Assembly: GCA_963920525.1 (NCBI GenBank)
Contig: OY986437.1
Span: forward strand, 61,107,330 to 61,171,329
Length of the DNA stretch: 64,000 nt
DNA from: Dichetophora obliterata
Lineage: Eukaryota > Arthropoda > Insecta > Diptera > Sciomyzidae
Direction of reading: 5' to 3'
The notes under the pieces were generated by a model that searched no databases, was not told the DNA's origin, and saw nothing but the letters and a program-made list of their open reading frames with translations. Below are positions 11,319-22,811 of the stretch, in pieces. A program made the translations under genes and the position numbers. Position 1 is the first letter of the stretch; each line of letters opens with the position of its first letter.

Positions 11319-13725
11319 TCAAAAGTCTTTAAAGATTTGCGTTGAGTTCGCAAATCTTAGGAGGGATTCTAGAGACACCCTGGCTACATCTTTAAGCGAC
11401 GGGAATGTCGATGAGCCTAGGTATTTTAGTCTCGATCTAAGTAGGGCGGGGCATGTACATAGTAGGTGCTCCAGGGTCTCCACTGTGCCCGGTTCTTTGC
11501 ACTTCCTGCAGTTGTCATCCGTGGTGATCCCAAGCTTCCTCGCGTGGGCTGCCGTCATGCAATGACCAGTGAGCATGGCCACTAGTGTCCTGCAATCTTT
11601 GCGCGGGCGTGCCAAGATGAACAGAGTTCATTTTTCGCATTGTGCATTGCACATGATTTTCGAGATTTTGCACGATGTCGTATCTCTCCATCTACGATTC
11701 ACTGCTAGTGGCTAGTGGCTCTTTTTTCGAGGTTCCTGTACAACTCTTGTAGCGGAGTAAGTACATGTTCTGCGAGTTCTGATTCCAGCCTGGCGCCTTC
11801 CTTTGCTAAACCATCTGCCATCTCGTTTCCCTCAATGCCCTGGTGGCTAGGGACCCAGTAGATGCGCACTCTTTTCGAAGCGCATAGTGCATCTAGTGCA
11901 TCTCTGCCAGCCAAGACACTTTTAAACTTGATGCTAGCGCAGCGCATGGATTTGATCGCCGCTTGACTGTCAACGAAAATGTTGATGTTAGAGTGTTGTG
12001 TGTCCATGCTGAGGGCTATCTCAGCAGCCTTCCTTATGGCAAATATTTCCGCCTGAAAGATACTGCAGTGGTTCGGCAGTTTATATGGCTGCCTTATATT
12101 AGGCTCTGCGCAATACACCGCCGCACCTACCCCCGTAGGCATTTTGGAGCCGTTGGTAAATATGTTGACCGCGTGCTGTGCTTGTTCTATATCTTTGCAC
12201 CAGTCATTTGGTGCCAGAAGAGTTCGTGCTTTGGAATTGACTATCGTGCGAGGCACCATGTAGTCCGTGCTACTAGGTAGATCCTTTCCGATTGTACAAT
12301 GTCCAAAATTTTGAATGTGCATGTTGTCTGCTGCCGTAAGGCGTTGTGCCGTTTTTCCGGCTATTAGTTTTGCGTGTATGTCCAGGGGGTCCATACTTAG
12401 AATGGTTTCAATAATCCCATAGAGTAGAATAGGACGCACTACCGTTACATAGATCCAGTGCATCAGTAAGGGTGAGAGACCCCAATTACTGCCTAGCATC
12501 TTTTTGGATGTGTATAGTGCAATGGTGGATTTCTTCACCCTTTTTTCCACGTTGGTTTTCCATGACAGCTTGCTGTCCAGGACGACTCCTAGATATTTTG
12601 TGTGAGTTTTCGGTATGAGACGTATATCGTTCAGTTTCGGTGGTATCCACTGTGGTATCTTGTACCTTTTCGTGAACAGAACCAGATCCGTTTTCTCTGC
12701 ATTAATACTAAGACCGACTGAATTTGACCATCTAAGTACATCTTTGAGTGTGGTCTCCATTATGGAGCTTACTGTTGATAGACATTTCCCTACTATAATA
12801 ATGCTTATGTCGTCTGCATAGGCAGTTATCCTCGGGGCTCTACCTGCGAACTTTTTGAGTAGTTCATTAACTACAAGATTCCATAGTAGTGGCGAGAGGA
12901 CCCCTCCCTGGGGTGTCCCACTTCGAGCTTCCCTTACCATGGATTTAGTGCCCCACTCAGCCCGCACCTTCCTGCAGCTTAGCAACTTGTCTAACCATAG
13001 GTTTATGGTTTATGCCGGTGGTGCCTCTATTGCACAAAATCCACTAAGGATTGCGGTGGTTGATACATTGTTAAATGCACCTGAGATATCTAGAAACGCC
13101 CCGAGTGCGTATTCCTTGTGGTGGAGGGTTACTACTAGGGAATGTAGTGCCGTTTCAACCGATTTCCCTTTTGTGCATGCGTGCTGGTTGGTTGATAACT
13201 GGATTGAATTGTTTCTTAGGTGCAAGCTAATCAGTTTCTCGAGCGTTTTGAGTACAAAGGAGGTCAGACTTATTGGTCTGTAGTCTCTCGAACAGGGATG
13301 GATGCTCTTACCTGCCTTCGGTAAGAATACAACCCTCGCTGTCCTCCAAGCCACAGGTACATAGTTTAGCCTGATGCATCCGTTAAATATATTCTTCAGC
13401 CATGGGACGACTTGCGATTCAGCCGTTTGCAACATGGCAGGAATTATACCGTCTGGTCCCGTAGATTTGTGTCCCGAGAACGAGTTTATAGCTCATACGA
13501 TTCCGTCTGACGTTATTAAGTCGTGTGGAACCTGTAGCGGGGTTTTCCTGTGCCCTCGTATTGTAGCAGTGCTTGGAGCTTCTGCACAGCCAGGAAAATG
13601 CGCCTTTAAAAGCACCTCGAGGGATTCCTGACTGCTCTTCGTCCACTGGCCATTGTCTTTGGGTAGCTGGCTCTGAATGCAGGGCTGCTTTGAGAGTAGC
13701 TTCCTGAGCCTTGCTGTGTCCGCAG
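11319..13725 (-). pseudogene. reverse transcriptase-RNase H polyprotein, C-terminal part, broken
   Basis: In order along the minus strand: an N-terminal linker (LRKLLSK, then LLKAHFPGC); AINSFSGHKSTGPDGIIPA; the RT finger block with YRPISLTSF; the motif A region, in which AFLDISGAFNN keeps the Asp; SGTPQGGVLSPLLW; the catalytic AYADD (near 12812); then RNase H with FTNGS (the first catalytic Asp is Asn), an AEIFAIRKA block, INIFVDSQAA and WVPSHQGIEGNEMADGLAKEG; and last CRKCKEPG...HLLCTC, a CCHC-like knuckle at 11319-11615. Breaks: in-frame stops TGA 13493-13495 and TAA 13010-13012, a stop plus frameshift around 11690-11707, and TGA 11628-11630. Such polyproteins copy their own RNA into a nicked genomic site; this copy cannot make one chain. 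Confidence 0.9.
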
Positions 13726-13740
13726 TTTGTATGTACTATG

Positions 13741-14540
13741 CAAAAATTTTATATCTTAAAATTATTATATTATATTCCACTGTAACCAAATAATTATTGA
13801 AAAAGGACCGTATTCCCTCAGGTATCTATTTTCGTTTCATATAAAAAATAACATTTTAATTTTTTTTATTTAAAACAAATAAAAAGTTTTTGAAAGATTT
13901 CTAAAATCATGTTTTAAAATAAATAGTTTGGGATCAATCATTGTTCCATCAATGTTAGTATAAAGATTATGCTCATAAATTTCCTGACACCACATCTAGC
14001 AGTATTTTGACAGAAATGCGAGCAGTAACTCGCTTTAACTCGTAACTATATCAGACATTGATTATTAAAGGCACCAAATGATATCCTTTTTAAGTCCCAC
14101 TTTTATCAACACAAAAAACTTTACATGTCCTTGTGTAGACTAATCGCAATTTTATGTCAATTCTTTGCTATTCCCTCTTGAATGGCTCTTTTTCGCGTTT
14201 CTGTAAGCACCTGTTTTTTGTTTTTTTTTTTTAAAGATCAAAGAACCAAGGCATGCGCCTTATACAAACAAGGTTTGGTCTTTAACCTGAAAGGAAAGAA
14301 TAGATTATTTAGAGGAATTGATTGGAACCATACGTAAATTATAGATTAGGCGAAACAACCGTGAAAGACAATTTGAATTGCTTTTAACCGAGGCTAGTGT
14401 TATGCCTTAACCTCGCTAAGCATTTCCAGCCCTTAGTTGTTCCTGTCCATTAATTTCACATTTTCAACAATTTAGCTGTAGATTTTTTTTTCCACAATTC
14501 TTAAATGTGCAGGAAAGAATAAAGAAAGTGAAAAGAACCA
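13741..14540. other. no feature seen
   Basis: AT-rich spacer with poly-T runs; nothing recognisable. Confidence 0.5.
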
Positions 14541-14614
14541 TGCCCGAGCCCGGATTCGAACCAGGGACCTCTGGGTTGATAGTTTAGCGCACTCTCCACT
14601 AGACTACAAAGGCT
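14541..14614 (-). repeat. tRNA-like sequence (pseudogene or SINE head)
   Basis: On the minus strand there is a box-A-like TAGTCTAGTGGAGAG and, about 30 bases on, a perfect box B GGTTCGAATCC inside a five-pair T-arm (CCTGG/CCGGG). The acceptor halves (GCCTTTG and CTCGGGC) pair at only about four of seven positions and no convincing anticodon stem forms. I read it as a tRNA-derived sequence that may keep a polymerase III promoter, not as a working tRNA gene. Confidence 0.55.
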
Positions 14615-14619
14615 GACAA

Positions 14620-15830
14620 TAAAAAATTAAACAGAATATGTTACAGCATATATGACGAAAATTTACAGTGTATAAAATTTTATTTATGGGCATTTCCACA
14701 GAAAAGTCTACAGTGATCAAAAAATTGAAACTTATTAAAAACCTAAGAGAAACATTTTTATATTATAAATCAAAGCAATTTATACATAAATTAATTGATG
14801 ATCAAATCGGCTGCCCTCTTTCACAAATATAGTTTTTCTTTTTCGTAAATGTTTAGTAAATGTTTCGTAAGCTTTGTTGTTTTAGTAAAAATAGAAGGCA
14901 TTGGCTAAAGAAAATGGAAAAATGGTTGAAGCAAATAAAAGAATATTATATTAAATTTGTTTTTTAATTACTAAATTACATAGTTACTTAACTCCCTAAT
15001 TACTTAATTACCCAATTTAAGTACAATGGATATTTCAGTAACGTAACGCCAGATTAAAAAGCCTAATAACAAAAAACCGGAAAAGATTTTTAAATTTGAT
15101 TGCTTAGAAAATAAACTCATGTTATTTTAGATCCTTCTAATAAAAGTTGTATACAAAAAGATTTGCCCAATTCAGAGAGTTTATCCAATTTTTTTACGTA
15201 ACGCCAGCACATATTTTTGCTTTTATCTTTAAGGGTCGGTACCTAAGGGTCGGTTGTCGTCATTGTGTTTATTTAATATAGTGCTACTTTAATATTACAC
15301 AAATATAAGAAAACCTTTTTAAAAATTTGACATTTTCATTCTGTTTTTTTAATATATCTTCGTACAAATCGCCCGTAATGCCCAGCTTGGAAATGCCCAT
15401 ATGCATTTGCAACAAAAAATCAATTTTTAAGAATTGCTACATCCTCGCGGTGAAATCTGGGTGAACAAACAATTTTGATTTACCTAGAGCTGTTACTTGT
15501 TATGTCCTTATATGGAGAAATTAATACTGGATACTGAAAATGTTCGTTTCTTTCTGAAGAAGTTTTTATTATAAGTTAAAGCGCTCATGAATACATACTC
15601 AAGATGAGAGAGTATAAATATCCAAAGCTGCCCGACACCGGAATAGAAACAATGAGAAAAACTATAGCAGAGGGAAAAAGAAAAAAAGCTTTATGCTGCT
15701 TGTGTGTCTTCTAGCATTTTAATTAAGCAATGATTTTTGTGTTAGGTTTTTTTTGGCTACTTGATAAACTTCAATTTTAATACCTTTTGAGAGTGCTTTT
15801 AATAAAATTAATGATGTAAGATTTTAAGTT
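14620..15830. other. no gene; minor short repeats
   Basis: AT-rich. ACGTAACGCCAG occurs twice (near 15042 and 15196), and AAGGGTCGGT is tandemly repeated near 15230-15255. No further structure seen. Confidence 0.45.
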
Positions 15831-15839
15831 AAACATGCA

Positions 15840-15945
15840 GCTTTATTGTACTGAAACAATTACTAAAATCGGTTCAGTAGTTCTTAAGTTTAGCGTCGTC
15901 GCAGATACGTAAGAAGCCTTTTATATAAAAGTATAGATATTAAAA
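15840..15945 (+). repeat. possible retroelement 3' tail
   Basis: The string ATCGGTTCAGTAGTTCTTAA followed by a GTCGTCGCAGATACG block and TATAAAAGTATAGAT resembles the common 3' tails of insect SINE/LINE sequences. Recognition is by pattern only and no coding part is attached. Confidence 0.3.
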
Positions 15946-15956
15946 AATAAATATAC

Positions 15957-16022
15957 AGCTGTGTGCATGTAAAAAGTAGTGCTCTCAAATTCAGACATTT
16001 TTGGATAAATTATACTATAAGA
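15957..16022 (+). mobile_element. truncated arm of the 26483-27354 palindrome family
   Basis: Starts CAGCTGTG and contains ATTCAGACATTTTTGGATAA followed by ATTATACTA, matching the left arm of the element at 26483. The sequence stops matching by about 16022, so only one end remains. Confidence 0.6.
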
Positions 16023-16164
16023 CCCTTTCACATAACTTATATGGTGATTGAAAACTTTGAAGCAAGATTTCTCGAAACTTTGAAATCAGACCTAAGCTGT
16101 TATCGCTTATCGACTCAGAATTATCTAAATATAAAAAATTAGAAATAAATTTTTTGCTCTTTAC

Positions 16165-16305
16165 AGCAGCGAAAGCAGTAGGCGTACGAAATTTTCCCAT
16201 TTCATACAAAAAAGAAAATGGGATTAGATTTGAGCGCGGAAGGCCTACGAAATAGATATGAAGGCCTCCTAGCAGCGCTTCGAAGTGCTGGCATTGCTGA
16301 CTGGG
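16165..16305 (-). mobile_element. fragment of a CCCAGT-ended MITE
   Basis: Minus strand from 16305: CCCAGTCAGCAATGCCAGC, then AGGCCTTC blocks and TTTTTTGTATGAAATGGGAA. The same order is seen on the plus strand at 62218-62340. TA lies just outside the end (16306-16307). The other end was not found. Confidence 0.6.
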
Positions 16306-16307
16306 TA

Positions 16308-17458
16308 GCAAGCGAGTGCGCTGTGTGTGTATGCGAGTATATACCCAGATGAAAACCAAAGCAGGCGTGACGATGGAAGGAATGTGAAAGATTATAATTT
16401 TAATGCTAAGTTCTTAGGTCTACTTTTTGAAATTTAAAAAATTTCCTCTTTACTTTTAAGTGAGGTGCATTAGCAAAATTGTCATGTTTGCTAATGCAAA
16501 ATTCCGGTGTATTTTAAGGAATAAAAACTTTAATATTTTCATGATTGTTGTAATTCGCCGACACTTTGTGTTTTCGCCGAAGCATTCTTTATAGCAACAA
16601 TATTTTAATGTATATTATTTCAACAACATCAAAACAGAGCGAACGGATCAGTTTGCTTGGGCTTTAGTTTTTATTCTTGTTTTTTTGGAACCTTTTAGTG
16701 GGTTCAAATACTTGCAGAGACATCCCAGTGAAGCAAAACTATCTTTTTTTAATTCACTTATAAACCTTTTCGGGTTCATAATAAGAAAGTTCTTCAGAAG
16801 AGTTTATTTTCGGCACTCATAAATGAACCTTTTTGAACTTATTCGTCGGACTAAAATGCCTCTCAAAAGTGAACTTTTTTTTTTGTTCGCAAACGAGTTA
16901 AGAAACAAACTACAGAAAAGTACTTTTACGACACTAAGAAATTAATATTTTTCAATCATAAATTGTCTGATTATTCCATATCGATAATTTTAAAAAAAAA
17001 CAAAATGATAATGTTAACAAATTATTTTAATTCTATTTAACAAAGTAGTAATATATCTATGGCCCTCGCCATTGAAATATTGCTCGTAAAGCTAAATTTA
17101 TCCGAAAAAACTTTATTGGGGCATTGAACTTCCTTTTTTCAAAATGGTTTTTTTTAAATATATTTTTTAAATAGACATATTATAAAAAAATAGGCTTTTC
17201 CGAATGTAAAAAAATTTCAATAAACGATTAATTTAATGCAAATAGATTGATATAAATTATCACAAAAATAATATAAGAAACAATTTTCTTCAATGACAAA
17301 GTTTTCTGTTTTATTTTATGTTTGATTATAAAATTTAAATTTTAAGTAAAATCTAAGCTAATATAAATTCAGTCCTATCAAGGATGTAATTTAAATCTAC
17401 TAATAATAAAATACATATTCAAAAAAATTCTACCAAATTGATTCACCTACTGATTCAC
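16308..17458. other. no gene; one short repeat match
   Basis: AT-rich spacer. Bases 16541-16565 (CATGATTGTTGTAATTCGCC) match the interior of the repeat at 61521-62058, a possible small relic. Nothing else recognised. Confidence 0.45.
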
Positions 17459-17512
17459 CTACACTCACGCGGCCGATGTTCAAGTATCAAAACAATGGTA
17501 ATTTTTCAATTG
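17459..17512 (+). repeat. tRNA-derived SINE fragment
   Basis: Carries ACTCACGCGGCCGATGTTCA and GGTAATTTTTCAATT, matching the downstream half (box B side) of the sequences at 20140-20226 and, inverted, 55408-55500. The box A half is absent. Confidence 0.6.
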
Positions 17513-17532
17513 CCGGCTATGGGTTGGAAGTT

Positions 17533-17760
17533 CAGCAGACATGCTCGCCTGCATACCTATTTATATCATTTTTCAATAGGCATTTCCTAGGACGGCATGT
17601 CTGTCATGTGAACTGCCGTACCAGCAATGCAGCATGCATCTCATGGTATGAATGCAGAATTAATGCAGTGTGATGAATGCAGCACTAATGGCGTTAGATG
17701 CATTCAGACATGCCTATATAAAAAATATATAAGCGGTTATGAAGGCGAGCATGTCTACTG
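17533..17760. mobile_element. MITE with inverted ends
   Basis: The left end CAGCAGACATGCTCGCCT and the minus-strand right end CAGTAGACATGCTCGCCT are near-perfect inverted repeats, and the internal GGCATGTCTG blocks also face each other. No clear target-site duplication. Confidence 0.65.
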
Positions 17761-17833
17761 ACCTTCCGAAGCATGTTGCTGGCGGACATACAGCAGGGCT
17801 CTTTTTCCAACTGGGAAGATTAGAGAAAACTAA

Positions 17834-17988
17834 GGCCGTGTTCATATTACGCGTTTTTGTCGCGATTGCGACACCGCTCTCACATTTTTTTTTTTTTTTT
17901 TGGAAAACGCGCCTGAAACATACTGAATTTTGCATGTATGTAAATACATTTATTTATTTATTTATTTAATGTATTTAAATACATTTAG
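17834..17988 (+). mobile_element. truncated MITE of family C (GGCCGTGTTC end)
   Basis: Starts GGCCGTGTTCATATTACGCG and continues with GCGATTGCGACACCGCTCTC and a poly-T stretch, matching the copy around 35476-36848. The right end is missing. This copy shows what the end of family C looks like without the insertion found in the other copy. Confidence 0.7.
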
Positions 17989-17989
17989 T

Positions 17990-18720
17990 TATAGGAGCCA
18001 GATTACTCGATTGTGTAGCACCGGGTCGCTGTGGACCGTGTTCTGTCGCTACGTGTTGACGACTGCGAGGCCGTGCTTGTTTGAAGTATACACACGTTCA
18101 AGTGGGGGAGGCCATACTACGCGATGCGCGATTGCTGTTTTTCGCTCTCTTTGCGCTCTTTTTTATTTTGTTCAGTTAATTTTAATGTTATTATTTTTGT
18201 AAAAATATTAGTTGAAATATTGAAAATACAAAAGCTGTTTTTTTATGAGAGTGTTTATTTTTTTGTTTATTTATTAAGAAAATTTAAGTTTGCGAATATT
18301 ATTAATTATTTACAGAGAATGTTTCTCTAGAATCCCTTCTGGAGTTATTGAATTTTTGGAAATTTAAATAGGAAATTTATTATCAAAACAAATTTATTTT
18401 TAATTTTCTACATTATATTGGTGTAAAACGAATTTTCTGTTTATTTCAGAAGGATCCCGTAATCCCTTCGCTTCTAGCGCACAAAAAAAGGTTTGTTTAA
18501 AATGAGTAAAAAATCTTTTGCAATTGATCTTAACAAACTGATTTAAATATATATCGTTTAAAAAGTAAGCTCCAAGCAGTGTTGCTCATTGCTCTTTGCT
18601 CATATCTGTTTTCACTAAATGTTTGATTTCCATTGTGATTTTGTACTAAGGTGACATTGCTCACCTTTTCTTTTCGCTTGGTGGCGTCAAAAAATAGTCG
18701 GTTTCTGCCAGGGTCAAGAC
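17990..18720. other. no gene recognised
   Basis: Locally GC-richer stretch at 18000-18170, then AT-rich DNA. No domain or repeat identified. Confidence 0.4.
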
Positions 18721-18734
18721 ATTTTGGTCACAAT

Positions 18735-19690
18735 TTACCAAATAAAAAAAATCAAAGTGCATATTAAGAAGAGTACTCGTCCTAAACTAGCCATGTGGAT
18801 GTATACTTCCATCACGAGACCTATCGTCTTAAATACTGCACTAATATGGTGGAGTAAGACGATCCAAGAAACAGATCAAGCCATGCTCAGCAAGTTTCGA
18901 TTACTAGATTGTGTCTTTATCACACGAGCGGTGCATACTGCTTCAACTGCTGCTTTCGAGATTTTGCTTCGTATACCACCATTACATCTTCTTGTCAAGA
19001 AAGAAACTCTGATCTTCACAGTCAGACTCATCATTGACAAGAATTTGATTATTTCAAGTAACACTCACCCGGCGCTATTTGACGAAATAACTAAGGACGA
19101 GAATCTAAGGTTATAACCCTGCGATCTCTACCTTTCAAAATACAACTTCTGTAAAAACTTCCAAGTCTCCTTCCCACACAGAACCACATCGGAAACAGAA
19201 AGTTCACTGGTGACTATCAAGCCTGGTATACTGACGGCTCAAAGACAAATGAAGGCGTAGGAGCTGGCGTTCTTGACTCAAGGCAGGGAAAACCTATACA
19301 TGCCAGCATGGGCACAGGTAACTCAGTCTTCCCAGCTGAAGTCCATGGAATTGAAATCTGCCTAAGAGAGTATGTGAACAGTCCCACTAGGAACAAAAAC
19401 ATTTACATTCACTCTGAGAGCAAAGCTTGCACTTAGCGCTTATAAAATCAAGTCTAAACTCGTATGGGACTGCCTACAGCTACTTATCAAAGTGTCTACC
19501 AGGAAATAGCGTACCAGTGGGTACCAGGCCATAGCGGCTATTTAGAAAACGAGATTACGGACGAACTAGCCAGGAGAGGAACTGTAAGTTCCTTCATAGG
19601 CCCAGCACCATTCTTCGGGCTACCATGGGGCACTATGCGTCATAACATTAAAATGTTGCTAAACAGAGAGGCACTTCATTCACGGAGATA
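18735..19690 (+). mobile_element. non-LTR retrotransposon fragment (RT end plus RNase H)
   Basis: Plus-strand fragment with the last part of a reverse transcriptase ORF followed by RNase H. Both ends are cut: there is no fingers/palm part upstream and no CCHC tail or 3' repeat downstream. The sequence differs clearly from the element at 11215-13727, so it is a separate family. Confidence 0.8.
18735..19690 (+). pseudogene. RT thumb and RNase H domain, broken
   Basis: First piece (to a stop at 19114-19116): MWMYTSITRPIVLNTALIWW and an ITRAVHTASTAAFEILLRIP block, the conserved region after the RT palm in RNase H-bearing non-LTR elements. Second piece, in another frame from about 19213: WYTDGSKTNEGVGAGV (first catalytic Asp present), FPAEVHGIEICL (catalytic Glu), IHSES where DS is expected (third acidic residue replaced by Glu), then a stop and frameshift near 19435, and WVPGHSGYLENEITDELARRG. 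RNase H degrades the RNA strand after first-strand synthesis. The two frame changes and the lost start show an inactive copy. Confidence 0.8.
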
Positions 19691-19814
19691 ATTATTTTGA
19701 TTGAATCAAGCAAATGTTTTGCTTAAAAGCAAATCAGTAAAACTTTTCTCAACACGTTGTGATTTTAGAAAAGTATTGCTTAATTGAAATCAATCCTCAT
19801 TTATTTAGGAAAAA

Positions 19815-20350
19815 GCAAACTTTTGATTAAATTCAAGCAAAATTTTGATTAAATTCAAGCAAAATTTTGCTAAGTTATTATAAACTGCAAAAGCAAATTT
19901 CTATTTAATTCAAGCAAAATTTTGCTAAGTTATTATCAACTTCCAAAGCTAATTTTTACTTATTTCAAGCAAATATTTGCTTAGTTAATTAGTTAAAGCT
20001 AATTTTTACTTATTTCAAGCAAATATTTGCTTAGTTATTATAAACTCAAATAGCAAATTTTTACTTAATTCAAGCATATTTCTTCTAAGCACACGAGCAC
20101 AAGTTCATTCTTAATAAAGAAAATTAGTCGACGATTGGTTAACAACTGTGATGGTCGAATGGATATGCCCATGCACTAACACTCACGCGGTCGAGGTTCA
20201 AATCTCCAGATAGTGGTAATTTTTCAAATATATTTAATGTTAGTTAGTTTAATGTAAATTATGCTAGATTTCAGCAAAAACTAATCAAGATTTGCTATTC
20301 CAGTTTATAATAACTTAGCAAAACTTTGCTTGAATCTAATTAAAATCTTA
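19815..20350. mobile_element. fold-back element with palindromic minisatellite arm
   Basis: The left arm (19815-20085) is about five imperfect repeats of 55-62 bp, each built on AGCAAAATTTTGCT or AGCAAATATTTGCT, perfect 14-bp palindromes followed by AAGTTATTATAAACT-type sequence. The right arm (about 20272-20350) carries one unit in inverted orientation (AGTTTATAATAACTTAGCAA). Between them lies a tRNA-like sequence. Arms of tandem repeats around a central segment recall fold-back elements. No target-site duplication was identified and there is no coding capacity. Confidence 0.6.
20140..20226 (+). repeat. tRNA-like sequence with pol III boxes (SINE type)
   Basis: Box A-like TGGTCGAATGG (20152-20162) and box B GGTTCAAATCT (20195-20205), spaced 43 bp start to start. 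The same arrangement occurs on the minus strand at 55408-55500, and the downstream half at 17459-17512. No acceptor stem pairs, so it is tRNA-derived and not a tRNA gene. Confidence 0.6.
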
Positions 20351-20771
20351 ATTAATTAGAAATCTAAATTTAAAATCTAATTTAAAAATGAACTTAACGA
20401 TTAATGATGAACTATAACTTATAGAGGTTTGTTACAATAGGCCCTTGAGGCCGCAGTAACTGGGTAATTAGCTCCCTCCTCAATTAACTATCTATCTATC
20501 TAAAAAGAGTACTTGTCGCTACAATCTTTAAAAAATTGTTTATGATCCAGTTGTGTTATTCTTTGCATGAAATTGGTCGGAAGTGCTCCAAAAATCAGTT
20601 ATATTGATTTAATTTGTTTACACGGTTTTAATGATTTTTTGTTAGCTTTCGTTTTGTGTCATTTTAAGAATATTATTATACTGTAGAAACTGAAATAAAA
20701 TGGGCAACTAGTCGAAAAAAAATTATTTCCGGTAAAAATTTTTTTTAAATAAATTGAAAAATACATATATA

Positions 20772-22434
20772 CAGTGTTGCGCAAAAAAATAGCAACATAA
20801 TCAGTACGCTGCTACAAAATCGTGTATCTTTTTAAATATAAGGTACACACAAAAATGATTATAGAAACCAAAGCATATATTCATACATCATATTAAAAAC
20901 AAATCATATTCATATTTAGTTTTGCTTTCTTTATTAAATTTAAAATTATTGTGATTTCATTCAGTTTGTCTGAGAGCAAAACAAAAGCAACATAATTAAT
21001 ATTTGGTGTAAGATTCATAATTCTTGATAACCGCTGCACATCTGAGCGACAGCGACTCTATTAAATTAGATATGTTAGTATTAGGTATATGTTCCCAATT
21101 ATTTTTCAGGACTTCATACAGTGTAGTCTTATTGGAAAACCTTTGACCAGAAACTTTGACCTCCAAAATTCCAAAAAGATTTTCAATGGGATTCAAGTCA
21201 TTGTGACTGTGCCGGCCAATCAAGGAATTGAATCCCATTGCCTCTAATGTAGTCTTTGATGAGCTTTGAAGTGTGTTGTTGTCGGGCTGAAACGTTCACT
21301 GAAGCGACATATTCCGCTCTGAATGTGGTTGTATCTTGCTTTCTGAAATGTCATTATATACAAATCGATCCATAATTCCATCGATTTTTTGAAATGGTTC
21401 ACCTTCATTATAGGAAAAACAAGTGCAGACCATAATGCCACCGCCTTCGTGCTTAAAATTTATTTTGCAGTTTCGGGCTTCAAGTCGTGTACCTGGGTGG
21501 CGCCGTACCGTGCACATCCCATCTGAATTAATCAAGTTGAACTTTGATTCATCGCTAAAAAACGGTTTTCGATTTTTGAACGGTCCAATTTAGGTGCTCT
21601 TTTGCAAGACTGAGTCTAAAAAACAATAAATGGCAACTTGTTGTCACAACTTCAGACAGAATTGTTTGATTTGTAACACTTCACCTTGCTTTTTATGCTT
21701 AGCTGCAAGCAAAGGTTTCTCTGCCGGTTTGTAACTTCTTTAATCGTTCTCAACGGCTCGTCATCAAGCAGTGCTGTGATGGATATCTAAATCAAGTGTC
21801 CGAACAACCTCTTTGGATGTAGCAAATGCATTTCGTTTGAACACGCCACAAATGTTCCTGTCATCACGCAGCGATGTCTTCCGCGGTCGCCCTCTTTAAT
21901 GTACCGTTGTTACGTCTTTTGTGATGGTATATTTCTTTATTAATCTGCAAACTATTGACTGATTAATATCAAACTGTTTCACTTTAGATATTTGTGAATT
22001 TTCGTTTTTATATTCGGAAATAATTTGCCATTTTAGAGCTTCACAGTATTTAAAACGTGCCATTATAAATGGAACAGTAAATGTCACAACAATCGCAAAA
22101 ACAAAACTAAACTTAAATGTTTGTGACTTACAAATAACACGTGCTTTACAATAACGGAACTTTTACCGACAATTCTTGGAACTTCTGTTCTCTTTTTACA
22201 TTTTTCAAGTTTTGTTGCTTTTGTGTTGCTCTCAGACAAATTGAATGTAGCCACATTAATTTTAAATTTAATTAAAAAAATCAAAACTAAATTTGAATTT
22301 GATTTGTTTTATATATGATGTATGAATATATGCTTTGATTCCTATAATCATATTTGTGTGTCCCCAATATTAAAAAAGATAAACGATTTTGTTTCAGCGC
22401 ACTTATTTTTTTGCTATTTTTTTGCGCAACACTG
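20772..22434 (-). mobile_element. Tc1-like transposon, copy 1
   Basis: The ends CAGTGTTGCGCAAAA are inverted repeats, with TA on both outer sides (20770-20771, 22435-22436). The inverted repeats are long, about 230 bp, reaching the TTGTCTGAGAGCAAAACAAA block at 20967. It encodes a broken Tc1-like transposase on the minus strand. A second copy lies at 58752-60774. Confidence 0.92.
20996..22087 (-). pseudogene. Tc1-like transposase, several frameshifts
   Basis: From the minus-strand start near 22060: a helix-turn-helix N terminus (ARFKYCEALKWQIISEYK, then SIVCRLIKKYTI), a GRPRKTSLRDDR basic hinge, FSDESKFNLI with the first catalytic Asp (21542-21560), a CTCFSYNEG block in the WxGFS region, a damaged FQPDN block with the second Asp (frame lost by a small deletion near 21277), and DLNPIENLFG with the final Glu (near 21192). 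DD34E enzymes of this kind cut and paste the element at TA. Stops occur in the hinge region (near 21740 and 21590). Just before DLNPIEN the frame is shifted by one base, and copy 2 has the same shift. Confidence 0.88.
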
Positions 22435-22436
22435 TA

Positions 22437-22803
22437 TATGAATTTTTTGGTTCGGACAAGAAACACCAGATATATCACTTAAAAAAATTTTCGAAAACGT
22501 CATTTAAGTGTCTTACGATTGAGATGATGTCAATAGATTTTAATTTTCTTCCATACAAGGTGATACGGTCTTTTGTTCATGCCTTGAAAACATTATATAA
22601 AATAAAAATAATAAAATCAACATAATAAATAACAAGGTCATTTAAAAAAAAACTTAAATCAAATGGTAGAGCACGACCAAACAGAAACAAGCTGAAAATA
22701 TATCAGCAAAAAATTTAAAAAACAACTTCAGTAACCATGATTTGTTAGAGGAAGACTTCCAACAGACTGTTGGACAACATAATAATAACATAAGCATAAA
22801 GAC
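22437..22803. other. no feature seen
   Basis: AT-rich spacer between two transposons. Confidence 0.5.
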
Positions 22804-22811
22804 TAAAGTAA

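Larger units (their letters stand above)
11215..13727 (-). mobile_element. 5'-truncated non-LTR retrotransposon with RNase H (LOA/I/R1-like)
   Basis: Minus-strand element. It has the 3' half of a reverse transcriptase ORF, an RNase H domain, a C-terminal CCHC-type knuckle and a short 3' end of AACCT repeats. There is no endonuclease or ORF1, so it is cut at its 5' end near 13727, the usual outcome of incomplete target-primed reverse transcription. TATGTA occurs at both flanks (11208-11213 and around 13729), a possible but unproven target-site duplication. The RT followed by RNase H and a CCHC tail suggests the LOA/I/R1 part of the non-LTR tree; I cannot fix the clade by eye. Confidence 0.9.

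Noticed and set aside
14541..14614. functional tRNA gene
   Set aside because: Box B is perfect but acceptor and anticodon stems do not pair, so only a tRNA-like sequence is called.
16015..16359. 114-codon minus-strand open frame
   Set aside because: It runs across the ends of two different MITE fragments (15957-16022 and 16165-16305), so it cannot be a gene.
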